Below are positions 26,255 through 36,577 of a stretch of 64,000 nt of DNA, piece by piece (the stretch's first letter is position 1; each line of letters starts with the position of its first letter). The DNA is taken from NCBI RefSeq assembly GCF_900130065.1, contig NZ_FQXV01000011.1, positions 62,001 to 126,000 on the forward strand. Reading direction: 5' to 3'. The position numbers and the translations under genes are program-made. The DNA is from Sporobacter termitidis DSM 10068. Its GTDB lineage: Bacteria > Bacillota > Clostridia > Oscillospirales > Oscillospiraceae. A model generated the notes under the pieces. The model did no database searches, had not been told where the DNA came from, and saw only the letters and a program-made list of their open reading frames with translations.

Positions 26255-27100
26255 TCAGAGCTTCAGCTCGAAATAATCGTAGATGGTGAGCTCGGAAAAG
26301 CCGCAGGCTTTGTACAGGCTCAGCGCGCCGCCGTTTTTGACGGCGACCTCCAGGATCGCCGCCGCGCCGCTGGCGTCAAAGTGCTTTTGAAGGATGGCGT
26401 CGAGCATGGCCCGCCCGTATCCGCGGCCCTGGAATTCCGGCAGGATGCAAACGCCGAAGACGTAGCCCAGGCCGTTTTCATCGCAGAGCCCGATTTTCCC
26501 GATGTCCCGGCCGTCCAGCGCGGCCACATAAATATGCGTCAGCTCCCTGCCGTAGCCGCCGGGGAACGTGCTGCCGAAGCACGCCGCGTCAAGCTTCATG
26601 AGAAACGCCGTGTCGCGGTCCGCTGCCGGCCGCAGCGAAAGGCCGCCGGTACGCGCCCGGGGCGGGCTGTACCCGTTGCAGATCATCCTGTATTCGGAGA
26701 AATCGTACGTCAGCCCGGCGTTTCGGGCAAAGGCGGCGCCGGAGAGGGATTGCCGCTCGGCAATCAGGAGGAGCCGCCCCGCGCCGCGCGACCGGCAAAT
26801 GGATACGGCTTCACGGAACAGCTTTGTAAAAATACCCTGCCGCCGGAAGTCCGGGTGGACCATGCCGGTGATTTCGATCTCCTCCGGCTGCGCGCCGAAG
26901 CCGTAGAGCCCCAAAAAGGCCGCAAGCTGCCCGTCCACATACCAGAGAAGGTCGTTGACCTCGTCCGCCGGGCGGACTTCGAGCATATCCCAGTTGAGCT
27001 TCATGCACAGCGGCTCGTTTTTGCCGCAGACGCGGTCCAGATCGCGAATCTGGGCGCGGATGACGTCGCTTAGTCCCTTTGAATAAAAAGCTCTGTCCAA
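26255..27100 (-). CDS. Tandem GNAT acetyltransferase
   Basis: About 281 residues carrying two GNAT domains: the first with FRRQGIFTKLFREA (about residues 90-105), the second with FQGRGYGRAMLD (about 220-232), each an acetyl-CoA loop. The open frame extends to 27364, and an ATG lies at 27133. That ATG is part of the -10 box of the promoter at 27132-27160, so it cannot be transcribed. The TTG at 27100, preceded by TCAGGTGAT, is therefore the likely start (MDRAFYSKGLSDV). The acceptor is unknown. It may be co-transcribed with the GNAT gene below. Confidence 0.82.
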   Translation of the reverse strand: MDRAFYSKGLSDVIRAQIRDLDRVCGKNEPLCMKLNWDMLEVRPADEVNDLLWYVDGQLAAFLGLYGFGAQPEEIEITGMVHPDFRRQGIFTKLFREAVSICRSRGAGRLLLIAERQSLSGAAFARNAGLTYDFSEYRMICNGYSPPRARTGGLSLRPAADRDTAFLMKLDAACFGSTFPGGYGRELTHIYVAALDGRDIGKIGLCDENGLGYVFGVCILPEFQGRGYGRAMLDAILQKHFDASGAAAILEVAVKNGGALSLYKACGFSELTIYDYFELKL

Positions 27101-27131
27101 TATATCACCTGAATACGTAAAGAATGTTATC

Positions 27132-27160
27132 ATTATAGGGGAATCCGGCGCACGTTTCAA
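27132..27160 (-). promoter_or_regulatory. Promoter of the tandem GNAT gene
   Basis: Minus strand TTGAAA (27160-27155), 17 bp, TATAAT (27137-27132). It decides the start codon of the gene at 26255-27100. Confidence 0.82.
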
Positions 27161-27187
27161 GCGTTTGGCTGCCCTGCGTATAAAATT

Positions 27188-27228
27188 GCGGCGCCGCAAG
27201 CAAGGGAGTCCCCCGCTTGCGGCGCCGC
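27188..27228 (-). terminator. Terminator of the SDR gene
   Basis: 14-bp perfect stem GCGGCGCCGCAAGC/GCTTGCGGCGCCGC, followed on the minus strand by AATTTTA, 29 bp after the SDR stop. Confidence 0.75.
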
Positions 27229-27257
27229 GAACGCGTGCCGATGACACACAAAAGCGA

Positions 27258-28250
27258 TCAGTCTTTCTGATTGATATTCTTGTAATCCTTGAATAAGGTC
27301 GTGGGCGCCGTCTCGATGACCTTGTCCACCGTCCAGCCGTCGGCGTTGAACATCGTGGCCTCAAAGGCGGGGTTGGCCCATCTGCCGATGAAGCCGCCCA
27401 TGGTCATGAACACGGAGCCCGTCACATGCGCGGCCGCGTCGGAGGCGAGATACGCGATGAAGGGCGCAAAGGGCTCCGGCGGCTGCGTATCGTCGTACTT
27501 CAAAAACGGCTTGCCTGATTTTGTCGCGTGCTCGTCCGCTTCAACGACCTTGTCGAACAGCTCCATGTCGATGGAGGCGCGCGTTTTAGCCGCGGGCGCG
27601 AAGACGTTGCAGGTGATGTTGTTTTCGGCCAGCTCCGTGGCCAAGCCCCACGTCATGCCCACGACCCCGGCGTTTGCCGCGCAGTATTCGCACTGGCGCA
27701 GGTCGCCGCCTGTCCAGGCGGGGGAGGCGCAGTTGATGATGCGGCCCCAGCCCTTTTTCTTCATGTAGGGCACGGCGTGGTGGATGATGTTGAAAAAGCC
27801 CTTCGGCTTGACTGTTGTCACCCTATCCCAGAGCTCCTCGGTGATTTTTTCAACCGGGGCAAAGCCGAAAGCGCCGGCCACGTTGACGATGATATCGATC
27901 GAGCCGTATGTGTCAACAGTGAAGTCCACCATCTTTTTCGCCATATTGAAATCGGAAAGATCGCCGAAAAAGGCGGTGGCCTCCCCGCCGGCGGCTCTGA
28001 TGGCGGCGGCCGTCGTCTCGGCGTCGCCGGAATACTTTTCGATCTCCTTGTTGTACCAGTCCAGCTGCTCGGGCGTCAGGCGCGCAAGCCTTGCCTCGTC
28101 CAGCTGATTGGTGACGTTTACCTTAACCGGGCTCCTGTTGTTGGTGATGACCTTCGCGCCCTCGGCCGCCAGCGCCAGGGCGATGGCCCGCCCGATGCCC
28201 TGTCCGGAGCCCGTGACCAGCGCCACTTTGCCGCTCAAATGATTGCCCAT
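27258..28250 (-). CDS. Short-chain dehydrogenase/reductase-like protein lacking the catalytic Lys
   Basis: 330 residues. Nucleotide motif TGSGQGIG near residues 14-21, NVAGAF (NNAG position) and a catalytic Ser in NCASPAWTGG are present. The active-site motif YxxxK reads YCAAN, so the usual Lys is Asn while Tyr stays. An extra segment of about 35 residues after the first strand (NRSPVKVNVTNQLDEARLARL) and a long C-terminal extension (about 50 residues) are not standard. It could be a binding protein or an unusual reductase, for example in a CoA or steroid-like pathway; the function is not clear. It has no close operon partner. Confidence 0.85.
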   Translation of the reverse strand: MGNHLSGKVALVTGSGQGIGRAIALALAAEGAKVITNNRSPVKVNVTNQLDEARLARLTPEQLDWYNKEIEKYSGDAETTAAAIRAAGGEATAFFGDLSDFNMAKKMVDFTVDTYGSIDIIVNVAGAFGFAPVEKITEELWDRVTTVKPKGFFNIIHHAVPYMKKKGWGRIINCASPAWTGGDLRQCEYCAANAGVVGMTWGLATELAENNITCNVFAPAAKTRASIDMELFDKVVEADEHATKSGKPFLKYDDTQPPEPFAPFIAYLASDAAAHVTGSVFMTMGGFIGRWANPAFEATMFNADGWTVDKVIETAPTTLFKDYKNINQKD

Positions 28251-28616
28251 GATACCTATACCTCCAAATTTTACTTGCCTTGTTTGTTAACTACTATATA
28301 AAAATCGGCGCCGATATTCAAGTACTACGTGAAAACAAATGGGCAAAATGCGCATTAATTTGTAAAAAAAGAGACCGTACGATACCCTTTTTATCGGATT
28401 ACGCCACAGGGTTAATTCCATATCCCTGCGGCACAGTCCACCGAATGCCGCAGGGCCTTGCCGGGCAACAAGCCGCGCCGGCAAGCGCGGCGGGAGCAAG
28501 CCCCCGCCCTACGTCCTGTAATTGCAGAAGTCAGCCTGACATATTATGCAGATTCTGTGTCAGGCTGATTAATTTATGAATTTGTCATCTTCGTGCTATG
28601 CTTATTGGGGAAATTG
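28251..28616. other. Intergenic region with hairpins
   Basis: A CCCTGCGGCA/TGCCGCAGGG hairpin (28424-28455) and a GGCGGG/CCCGCC hairpin near 28488-28508 are present. The terminator at 28531-28568 serves the VOC gene. No gene was seen. Confidence 0.5.
28531..28568 (-). terminator. Hairpin after the VOC gene
   Basis: 11-bp perfect stem TCAGCCTGACA/TGTCAGGCTGA, downstream of 28617 on the minus strand. The U-tract is poor. Confidence 0.5.
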
Positions 28617-29000
28617 TTATTTTTGTTTCATTCCAAACGCAATCCATCGTCCATCTATATCTTCTAACACAAATTCCCGATTATTATAATCTGTTTTATG
28701 GAGTGGACGCACAATTTTAGCACCGTTACTTTCAAACTCATTCTGCAACGCTTCTTGATTATCCGTAATAAAATATGCATCTTCCCCATAGCCGTAAAGT
28801 TCTCTATTCGGGAATACTTTTTTACTATTTGCCTGTGTCAGTACTATTTCCGTGCTGTCCCGGTAAAGGCATATGTGGGGTTCTTTTACGTCTAAATACC
28901 TAACAATTCTAAACCCCATAATTTCGTTATAATACTTGGCGGTTTCTTCGATATTCGGCGTAGGAAATACTGCAAGCAATGAGTAAAGATGTTTTTCCAT
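28617..29000 (-). CDS. VOC (glyoxalase/bleomycin resistance) superfamily protein
   Basis: 127 residues from ATG 29000 (MEKHLYSLLAVFPTPNIEE), selected by GGGAGG 10 nt before it. It has the two-module VOC pattern: an opening strand with PTPNIEETAKYYNEIMGF and a closing VLEDIDGRWIAFG, with Asp/Glu positions that could bind metal. Members include glyoxalases, thiol transferases and antibiotic-binding proteins. Codon use is more AT-rich than the neighbours, which suggests recent gain. Confidence 0.85.
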   Translation of the reverse strand: MEKHLYSLLAVFPTPNIEETAKYYNEIMGFRIVRYLDVKEPHICLYRDSTEIVLTQANSKKVFPNRELYGYGEDAYFITDNQEALQNEFESNGAKIVRPLHKTDYNNREFVLEDIDGRWIAFGMKQK

Positions 29001-29310
29001 AATTACTTTTCCTCCCTGTAAAAGCGCATTTGTATAAATGCCCAACGCGCAATAATTCAACGGCGCCTCCGTAGCCGGGACGACCCGGCCCGCCGTCGGT
29101 TCTCCTTCGTGGCGCTACAGGCGCGTCTGTGAAGCCGCGCTCTATGCGGCTACGCGACGTATTTGTACCCGTAGGGGCCGCCGCCTTCGGCGGCCCGTTC
29201 CCCGTTGCGCGCCGCGCAATCACTCGCCCCAACGCAAAGCCTCACGATATGCCGCGAGGACGGCCGTCGGCCGTCCTCAGCGGATATGTGGCGCACCCCT
29301 ATATATTTAT
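29001..29310. other. GC-rich intergenic region
   Basis: It holds GC-rich palindromes: GGGCCGCCGCCTTCGGCGGCCC near 29173-29197 and a GAGGACGGC/GCCGTCCTC hairpin near 29256-29280. The style resembles dispersed intergenic repeats and the palindromes at 6517 and 7737. No gene was seen. Confidence 0.5.
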
Positions 29311-31554
29311 TTATTCAACAATGACCATGCGGATTTTGCCGCCCTCGGCCGCGGCGCGGTCGTAATAGACCGTCAGCGTTGCCGAGAACGCCCGGGCATC
29401 GGTCAGCGATTCAAACCAGGTCTTCCCCATGCTGTTGTAGCATTCGACGTTGGCCGCCACCGGGAATTCCGCGCCGTTCACCGTCAGGTACGTGACGTCG
29501 TTTCTCGTATAGAACGCGGAACGGGACACGTTTTTTATCGCCGTCAGCGTCACGATATTCACCACCGCTGCGCCGTCAGCGCTGAACGCGACGCCGCCGG
29601 GCGCGCCGTTGGTGATGGCAAGACCGGTCACCACAGCCGCCGTTCCCGTCTTGTTGTCGCTGTTCGTGACGGAAACCGTACGGTTTGTTGCGTCGAACCC
29701 ACCAGATGATTCCGTGGTTGTATCAGCCTTGAGGATGCCGTACGTATACCTGTCTCCGGTCACATCGTCAAGCAGCAGCGTATCGACGCGGCTTGTGGCG
29801 TCTGTGCCGGCGTACAGTATCTTCGAGGCGCTGATGGTCGTCTGCACGAGGTCATTCAGCGAAATCTGCGCGACCGGACCCGTGCCGACCCGCTCGTACA
29901 CCTTGACAGCCGGGCTGAGGGCCACGGCGCCGACGGTTTTTTTCGTCAGGTCGAGGCTGCCCGCGACGCCGGAGCTGTACATCCTGCTCATCGATATTTT
30001 ACCGGCGCCGGCGGAGAATACCGTGACAAGCTCGCCGCTGAGCTGCGCGGCGGCGCTGTCGGCCATCGACGGGTCCCCCGACAGGACAAGGCCGTTAAAG
30101 AGCTTGACGGAGGCGCTGGACCCGGTGGCGCCGGACTGGACGACGCCGACGGCCGTGGAGCCCGAGACGCCGCTGGTCACGGCGCCGGCCACCTGCAGGT
30201 CGCTCGTGAACAAAAGCGTGATGGTCTGGCCGAGCTTATAGCCGGCCAGGGTGGCGGCGGCGGACGGCAGCACCGGGAACTCATGCCCCATCAGCGTGAG
30301 CTTCGACGGGGATGACAGGCTGGGCCAGGCGTTTTCATAGCAGCCGGAGAGCCTGAAATCCGAAACATACAGGATTTTTGCCGAGGCGTCATACGTGGCC
30401 ACGTCATAAGGCCGGATGTCGGACGACGAGGCCGGGGCGCCATTCCTGATGACCGTATAGCCCGTATCGCCGCCGGTCAGCGCGCCGACGGAGCCGGTCG
30501 AGCCGACAACGACGGCCGATTCTGTTTTAGACGTGTTGATATAGACCCCGTCGATCTTGCCGTCGGCGGAATAATAGAGCGTCACATGCATACCGGCGGC
30601 GATGTCCATAAACGCCTTGACGTAGGTGGTGACCTCCGTGGCCGTGTACGCGGCCGCCGTGGCGGGGATGGTGTACGTGGCGCCGGACATATCCTTCAGC
30701 CAGCCGGCGTCCACGGTCTGCACCGTCACGTCCTGCTGCCTGTTTGACTCGGGCAGGAACGTGAGGAGCCTGCCGAGGCTGTCCTTCAAAAGCGTCCCGC
30801 GCAGGCCGAGGATCGCCGGCGGGAGGACGCCGTTTGCCGTTTTGAGGATGCCGTCCGACGTCCGGACGGCGCCGGCGGACCCGTCCTGCGCCGAAACATT
30901 CAGCTGCATGATGACGGCGTCGGGCGTGGCTGTGCCCAGCGTTGAGATATAGCTCCCGGCGCCCTTGACATTCGTGCCGAGCAGGTTGGCGAACAGGTGC
31001 GCGGCCTGGGCGCGCGTCATGGAGCTGCCCGGGGACGACACGCCGATGCCTTCCAGAAGGCCCGCGTCCTTCGCCAGGGTGATGTAGCCGTCCGGCCAGA
31101 GCATGCCGGCGTCGGCGTCGGCATACCCGAGCACGCGCATCAGGATGGTGATCGCCTGCGCCACCGTGACAGGATCGTCGGGCCGGAACGTCCCGTCGCT
31201 GTTGCCGAGGATGATCTTCTTATCGCCTGAGACGGCGAGGTTGATATACCCGGCCGCCCAGTAGCCCGCGCGGACGTCGGGGAAAATGGTGCGGCTTCTG
31301 TAGATGGACTCCTCGTCCCCGCGCCCCATGACGGTGACGGCCATTTTGCAGAACGCCGCCCGCGTCAGCGTGCCGTTCGGCATAAAGTTGCCGTTGTCGT
31401 CGCCGCTCACGACGCCGAGCATCTGGAGGACGGCCACGTCCCGCAAAAGGGCGGGGTCGGTGATATCCGGAAATGACGCCGATTTTGCGCCAGCGCTGAT
31501 GCACAGCGCGAACAGCAGGACGAGCGCCATGACGGCGGCAGTAAATTTCTTCAT
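29311..31554 (-). CDS. S-layer homology (SLH) domain surface protein
   Basis: 747 residues with a signal peptide (about 1-23, cleavage near AGAKS). Three SLH-like units follow: FPDITDPALLRDVAVLQMLGVVSG, FPDVRAGYWAAGYINLAV, and a third ending near residue 190 with MTRAQAAHLFANLLG. SLH triplets hold proteins to pyruvylated wall polymers. The rest (200-747) is Ser/Gly/Thr-rich beta structure with no recognised enzyme. It lies 12 bp downstream of the second exporter's permease on the same strand, so it may be secreted by it or be controlled with it. Regulation is not seen. Confidence 0.9.
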   Translation of the reverse strand: MKKFTAAVMALVLLFALCISAGAKSASFPDITDPALLRDVAVLQMLGVVSGDDNGNFMPNGTLTRAAFCKMAVTVMGRGDEESIYRSRTIFPDVRAGYWAAGYINLAVSGDKKIILGNSDGTFRPDDPVTVAQAITILMRVLGYADADAGMLWPDGYITLAKDAGLLEGIGVSSPGSSMTRAQAAHLFANLLGTNVKGAGSYISTLGTATPDAVIMQLNVSAQDGSAGAVRTSDGILKTANGVLPPAILGLRGTLLKDSLGRLLTFLPESNRQQDVTVQTVDAGWLKDMSGATYTIPATAAAYTATEVTTYVKAFMDIAAGMHVTLYYSADGKIDGVYINTSKTESAVVVGSTGSVGALTGGDTGYTVIRNGAPASSSDIRPYDVATYDASAKILYVSDFRLSGCYENAWPSLSSPSKLTLMGHEFPVLPSAAATLAGYKLGQTITLLFTSDLQVAGAVTSGVSGSTAVGVVQSGATGSSASVKLFNGLVLSGDPSMADSAAAQLSGELVTVFSAGAGKISMSRMYSSGVAGSLDLTKKTVGAVALSPAVKVYERVGTGPVAQISLNDLVQTTISASKILYAGTDATSRVDTLLLDDVTGDRYTYGILKADTTTESSGGFDATNRTVSVTNSDNKTGTAAVVTGLAITNGAPGGVAFSADGAAVVNIVTLTAIKNVSRSAFYTRNDVTYLTVNGAEFPVAANVECYNSMGKTWFESLTDARAFSATLTVYYDRAAAEGGKIRMVIVE

Positions 31555-31566
31555 ATCTTCACTCCT

Positions 31567-32759
31567 TTATTCTGCGCGCAGCGCGACCACAGGCTGCAGC
31601 CCGGAGGCCTTGACAGCCGGGTACATGCCGAAGCTGATGCCGAGGATTACCGAAAACGCGAAAGCACCGATCGTCATGGGGGCGCTGGGCAGCAGCACAA
31701 TGTTGAGAATGAGCTTTCCGGCCACCAGCGTACCGAGATACCCCAGGATAATGCCGAAGATGCCGCCCGTACCGCAAATGACGCCGGCCTCGATGAGAAA
31801 CTGGATGAGGATCGACTTTCTGGCGCCGCCGATCGCCTTTCGGATGCCGATCTCGCGGGTGCGCTCGCGCACTGTGACGAGCATGATGTTCATGATGCCG
31901 ATGCCGCCCACCAGAAGCGAAATTCCGGCGATGCCGCCCAGCACCAGGCTCATCATCTTGTTCTGCTCGTCGTTTTGCTGCATCCAGGTGTTGTCCGTGT
32001 AGACGTTGAAATATCCGTCCTTATCGCTGATCCGGCCCGACAGGAAACCGGTCAGGCGCGTGATGGCCTCGGTGGTGGCTTCGGCGCTTTTGGCCTTGAC
32101 GGTGAATTCGCCCATCATGCTCGTCTTGGTGAGGATTCGACTCATGGAATAGGGCACCACGGCCATGTAGTCCATAAACCAGTTCTGTTCCGAGCCCTTG
32201 GCCTCGTAGACGCCGATCACCTCGAACTTCTGCCCGCCGATCTGTATCTTCTCGCCGATGGGGTCCTTGTAGTCGAACAGGAATTCCTTCAGCTTCGCGC
32301 CGATGACGACGACCTGATTGTAATTCTTGACGTCGAGCCAGCAGAGGTCCCGGCCTTCCTGAAGCTTATAGTTATTGCACATGGAGTAAAGATCGCTCCC
32401 CAGATAGACGGGGGGCATGCCGTACTGCTGGTTCTGGTCCGTCGACTTGGTCATGTATTTGACGGGGCCGCCGAAGCTGCTGCTGGGCGTGACTCCCAGG
32501 ACGAGATTCTTGAGGCCCAGACAATAGTCGTAGAGGTCCTGCGTCACGTCCTCCCCGTTGAATTTATAGACGTAAACGGAGATTTTGTTTGTCCCCATGC
32601 TCTCGTAATACTCTTTCATTTCCTTGTTCTGGCCCTGGACGATCGAAACCATGATCACGACGGCGGCCACGCCGATGATGATGCCCAGCATCGTCAGAAA
32701 CGACCGGACCTTGTTGGAGAAGATGGACTTGAACGCCATCTTGAAGCTCTGCCGGATGT

Positions 32760-32763
<4 letters not shown>
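31567..32763 (-). CDS. MacB-type ABC permease, second exporter
   Basis: 398 residues with the same plan as 17967-19160: N-terminal helix (LTMLGIIIGVAAVVIMVS), extracytoplasmic domain, three C-terminal helices and the coupling motif TVRERTREIGIRKAIGGARKSIL. It is a paralogue but clearly diverged, so this is not a recent duplication. It overlaps the ATPase gene by 4 bp. Confidence 0.93.
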
Positions 32764-33467
<704 letters not shown>

Positions 33468-33468
33468 C

Positions 33469-35178
33469 CTAACCCCTGGCAATGGCGATGCTGGTGCCGC
33501 CATTCATCATACTGGAGTTGCCGTTGTCGGTCATAAACTGGGTGAAGATAACCGCCCCCTCCTCAACGCCGCTTATGATCTCGGCGGAGCTGTTGTCCGA
33601 CAGGCCGACCGTGACGGGCACGGCATAGAAGCCTTCGGGCACTTCGATCCCCAGCGTGGAGGTGTCGAGGGCGTTGTCCGGCTTCTGATCCGCCTGGATA
33701 AACAGGCAGGCGCCGCTCTCCGTGTATCTGACCGCCTGTACCGGCACCATCAGCGTATTGTCCGACTGGGAGGCAACGAGGCTGTAATCCACATACATGC
33801 CGGTGAGCAGCCGCCCGTCCATATTGTCGACCCTGACGATCGCCGGGAAAAACGAGACGCCGTTTTCAAATTTGCCCTCCAGGCTCACCGACTCCACGAT
33901 GCCGGTAAACGACTCCTGCCCGTTCTTGCTCCACTGGTTGATCATCACGGGCATGCCGGTCTTGACATAGGACACGTTGATCTCGTCGATCTGCGCCTCC
34001 ACGGTCATGATGGACGTGTCGGCAATGCTGATGGCCACACGCCCGGACTCCACCTTCTCGCCGGGCACCAGAGAACAGGACAGCACCGTGCCGCTCATGG
34101 GTGATACGGCGTTGAAGTTTTTCAGGTTATCCTGCGCCTTCTGCAGCGCGTCCTGCGCGCTTTTCAGCTGGTTTTCAAGGGAGGCGACCTGGTCGTCGTT
34201 GTCCTCGGCGTCCATTCTCAAAAGCGTCTCGCCGGCGCTCACCTGGTCGTAGTCCAGCAGATGCACAAGGTTGGCGTCCCCGCCGGCCTTGGTGACGATA
34301 TCGCTGGAGCGGTTCCATTCGAGCTTGCCCGCCTCGTAGGGGTAAATCGTCTCGCCGTTCGCGCCGGCCAGCGTGGCCGAAGCGCCCATATCGGCGGTGA
34401 GCGCGCCGGGGTTGTCCACCGTGATGACGACCTGGAAGAGCTTTGAGCCCTCGGCGGTCACCTTCTTGACATAATTGATCTCCGAAACGGTGCCGTTCAG
34501 CTGATTCATCGTGGACGGCACGGACACGGCGGCCGTCTGGCCCTTTTTGATGTCGTTTTGGTAGGCGTAGCTGAAATAAAGCACGAGCTTCATTTTGCTG
34601 TCGTCCACCAGGGTGGCGATTTTCGTGCCGGAAGCGACGGCGTCGCCGACCTTGATTTTCGTCGTATCGATGAGCGTCCCCGAAAAGTCGGCCGTTACCG
34701 TGAGATACTGATAGGCGTTGTTCAGACCTTTCAGCTGCTTTTGATAGTTGTCGACGGTTTTCTGCGCGGTGTCCACCGCCGCCAGGGCCTCCGTGCTGTC
34801 GATGGAATAAAGCGGATCGCCCTCCATGACCATGTCGCCGTCCTTGACGTAGACATCCAGCACCGTGCCGCCGGAGGACAGCGTGATCGTCGCCGAGTCC
34901 TTCGCTTTCGTCACGCCGCTGCCGGTAACGGTGCTCTGTATGGAGCCCCGCATGACGGTATCCGTCATGACCTTATTTTCCGTCTTATCCTTGTGGAAAA
35001 GCGCGTACATGCCAAAGGCGACGCCGCCCAGCACGACCAGGATAACGGCGACGGTTATGATAACCTTTACTGCTTTTTTCTTTTTTCTGCGCTTCTTTTT
35101 CGGCGGTTCCGCCGCCGGCTTCGGCGCTTCGGCGGCCGGTTTCTCCTCGAGAACCGCCGCGCTTGTCTGTTCGTCCAT
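33469..35178 (-). CDS. HlyD/RND-type adaptor of the second exporter
   Basis: 569 residues with a Lys-rich cytoplasmic start (KKKRRKKKKAV), one membrane helix (VIITVAVILVVLGGVAFGMYALF), and lipoyl halves separated by a coiled coil (LENQLKSAQDALQKAQDNL). It is first in the adaptor-ATPase-permease-SLH run, so this unit runs 35178 down to 29311. The structure matches the first exporter. Confidence 0.92.
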   Translation of the reverse strand: MDEQTSAAVLEEKPAAEAPKPAAEPPKKKRRKKKKAVKVIITVAVILVVLGGVAFGMYALFHKDKTENKVMTDTVMRGSIQSTVTGSGVTKAKDSATITLSSGGTVLDVYVKDGDMVMEGDPLYSIDSTEALAAVDTAQKTVDNYQKQLKGLNNAYQYLTVTADFSGTLIDTTKIKVGDAVASGTKIATLVDDSKMKLVLYFSYAYQNDIKKGQTAAVSVPSTMNQLNGTVSEINYVKKVTAEGSKLFQVVITVDNPGALTADMGASATLAGANGETIYPYEAGKLEWNRSSDIVTKAGGDANLVHLLDYDQVSAGETLLRMDAEDNDDQVASLENQLKSAQDALQKAQDNLKNFNAVSPMSGTVLSCSLVPGEKVESGRVAISIADTSIMTVEAQIDEINVSYVKTGMPVMINQWSKNGQESFTGIVESVSLEGKFENGVSFFPAIVRVDNMDGRLLTGMYVDYSLVASQSDNTLMVPVQAVRYTESGACLFIQADQKPDNALDTSTLGIEVPEGFYAVPVTVGLSDNSSAEIISGVEEGAVIFTQFMTDNGNSSMMNGGTSIAIARG

Positions 35179-35675
35179 TTATCTTCCTCCCCAGGTAATA
35201 ACACTTATTTAGTAATTGACGAATTTTAAGGAAAAATGTTCCTTTATTTCGGTCCGGCGAAGTGCCCAAAAAATATTATAGAGCTTGTGCCATTATGAAT
35301 AAACCTGTTTCAGGCAACAATGAGTTACAATCCGGTAATAATTGGGTACTTGTTGTAAAATATGGGTGAAAAATGTAGAAACTTGCCTTTTATCAAACTC
35401 AGGTTTTGTCGAATCTCCGTATGGGGCGATGCCCACGCCCCGTCGGTCCTTACTGTTGCGGAGGCGGCTGGCGAAATACTTGCCGGCGCGTCACAGGAAT
35501 CCCTCATCCGGCGCTGCGCGCCGCCTTCCCCTGGGGAAGGCCTGGATTCCCGCCTTCGCGGGAATGACAACGCGGCGGACTGGGCGCAACCCCATCCCGG
35601 GTCATCGGGATACAGGCAAAAGGGCGCCCCGCCAAAAACGGGGGGCGCCTTTGCATGCATTTAAATTAAATATAA
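35179..35675. other. Intergenic region with hairpins
   Basis: A dRS3-like hairpin ATTCCC-N8-GGGAAT (35546-35565), the palindrome CCTTCCCCTGGGGAAGG (35524-35540) and the terminator at 35618-35652 are present. No gene was seen. A short AT-rich part near 35270-35360 could hold the promoter of the exporter operon, but no spaced boxes are clear. Confidence 0.5.
35618..35652 (-). terminator. Terminator of the GyrI-like gene
   Basis: Strong GC stem (GGGCGCCCC...GGGGGGCGCC) flanked by AAA/TTT. Minus-strand U-tract follows. Confidence 0.75.
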
Positions 35676-36317
35676 TCATTCCGCCGGTTTTACCGGATGG
35701 CGGATCACCGTTTTGAGCTTGGCGGGGTCTGTTTTCCTGGGGTCGCCGAGATATATCTCGTGATGGCGGCGCGTCTCGGAAAAGTCGGGGGCAAGGCCGC
35801 CGGCGCGCATAAACGCGTCCATCCGCGCCACCGTGGCGGGCTCGGCGTCGTAAGGCCCGACGTGCATGCACTGGACGCAAAGCCCTTCCTCGTATCGGGA
35901 GAGCCTGGCGCCGCCGGTGTTGAGCGCCGGCTTTTTCCCGGCGGTTTCCAGGACAGCCCGCTCAAAGACCTCCGGTGTCACGAACCCGGGCTGCCGGATC
36001 ATGGCGGTCCAGCAAAAATGCTCCTTGGCGCCGAATCGGAACGCCCCGCCGTCGTCATACCACCAGAGCCCCTCCAGGGGCGGCACCACATACTCAAAAT
36101 ATCCCGCCGGCGCACGGCCTCCCAGCTTGCTCATCTTGATCGCGTAGGTCAGCGCATACAGCAGCTCGACGGCTTTTGAATATTCCCCGTCCGGCGCGTT
36201 GGGGTCGCCCCGGCCGTCGACCATGATAAACGTCATCTCCGGTACGGTGACCGCTGACGGCGACGTCCCGGGCATATAAAGCGCCTTGTCCGCTTTCTTA
36301 AAGTCGAGCTTGTCCAT
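35676..36317 (-). CDS. GyrI-like small-molecule binding protein
   Basis: 213 residues from ATG 36317 (MDKLDFKKADKALY), 7 nt after GGAAGGAGA. The whole length is a GyrI-like/SHS2-type domain of the YdhE kind (EMTFIMVDGRGDPN; LWWYDDGG; MHVGPYDAEPATVARMDAF; HHEIYLGDPRKTDPAKLKTVIRHPV). Stand-alone members bind or hydrolyse toxic small molecules. The second GyrI domain in this window is fused to AraC at 11435-12361. Confidence 0.9.
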   Translation of the reverse strand: MDKLDFKKADKALYMPGTSPSAVTVPEMTFIMVDGRGDPNAPDGEYSKAVELLYALTYAIKMSKLGGRAPAGYFEYVVPPLEGLWWYDDGGAFRFGAKEHFCWTAMIRQPGFVTPEVFERAVLETAGKKPALNTGGARLSRYEEGLCVQCMHVGPYDAEPATVARMDAFMRAGGLAPDFSETRRHHEIYLGDPRKTDPAKLKTVIRHPVKPAE

Positions 36318-36577
36318 ATCTTTATCTCCTTCCATTTATCCGGTTCTCATATATTGTAAGAATTATCACATTTTGCACGGCGTTATGCAAGCCCAAAATA
36401 TGCGTTCCCTATTGGAAACACGGCCCGGCGCGGCACTGAAAAATATGGGAACGCCGGGGCGGCCGGCAAAAAAATATTGGAAGCTTTTCTTTTTTCTATT
36501 CATTTTATTCAAAAAGTTTCGATAACTAAATATGATTGATTCTTCATTTCTCAAGATCATATTTGGGAGAGCATCAC
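36318..36577. other. Intergenic region before motA
   Basis: It holds TTCGATAA near 36517-36524, the -10 part of a sigma-D site, but the matching TAAA is not at 15 bp (TTCA there). No gene was seen. Confidence 0.4.

Noticed and set aside
27131-27133. ATG as start of the tandem GNAT protein
   Set aside because: It overlaps the TATAAT box of the gene's own promoter.
36509-36525. Sigma-D promoter before motA
   Set aside because: TTCGATAA is present, but no TAAA-like box lies at 15 bp.
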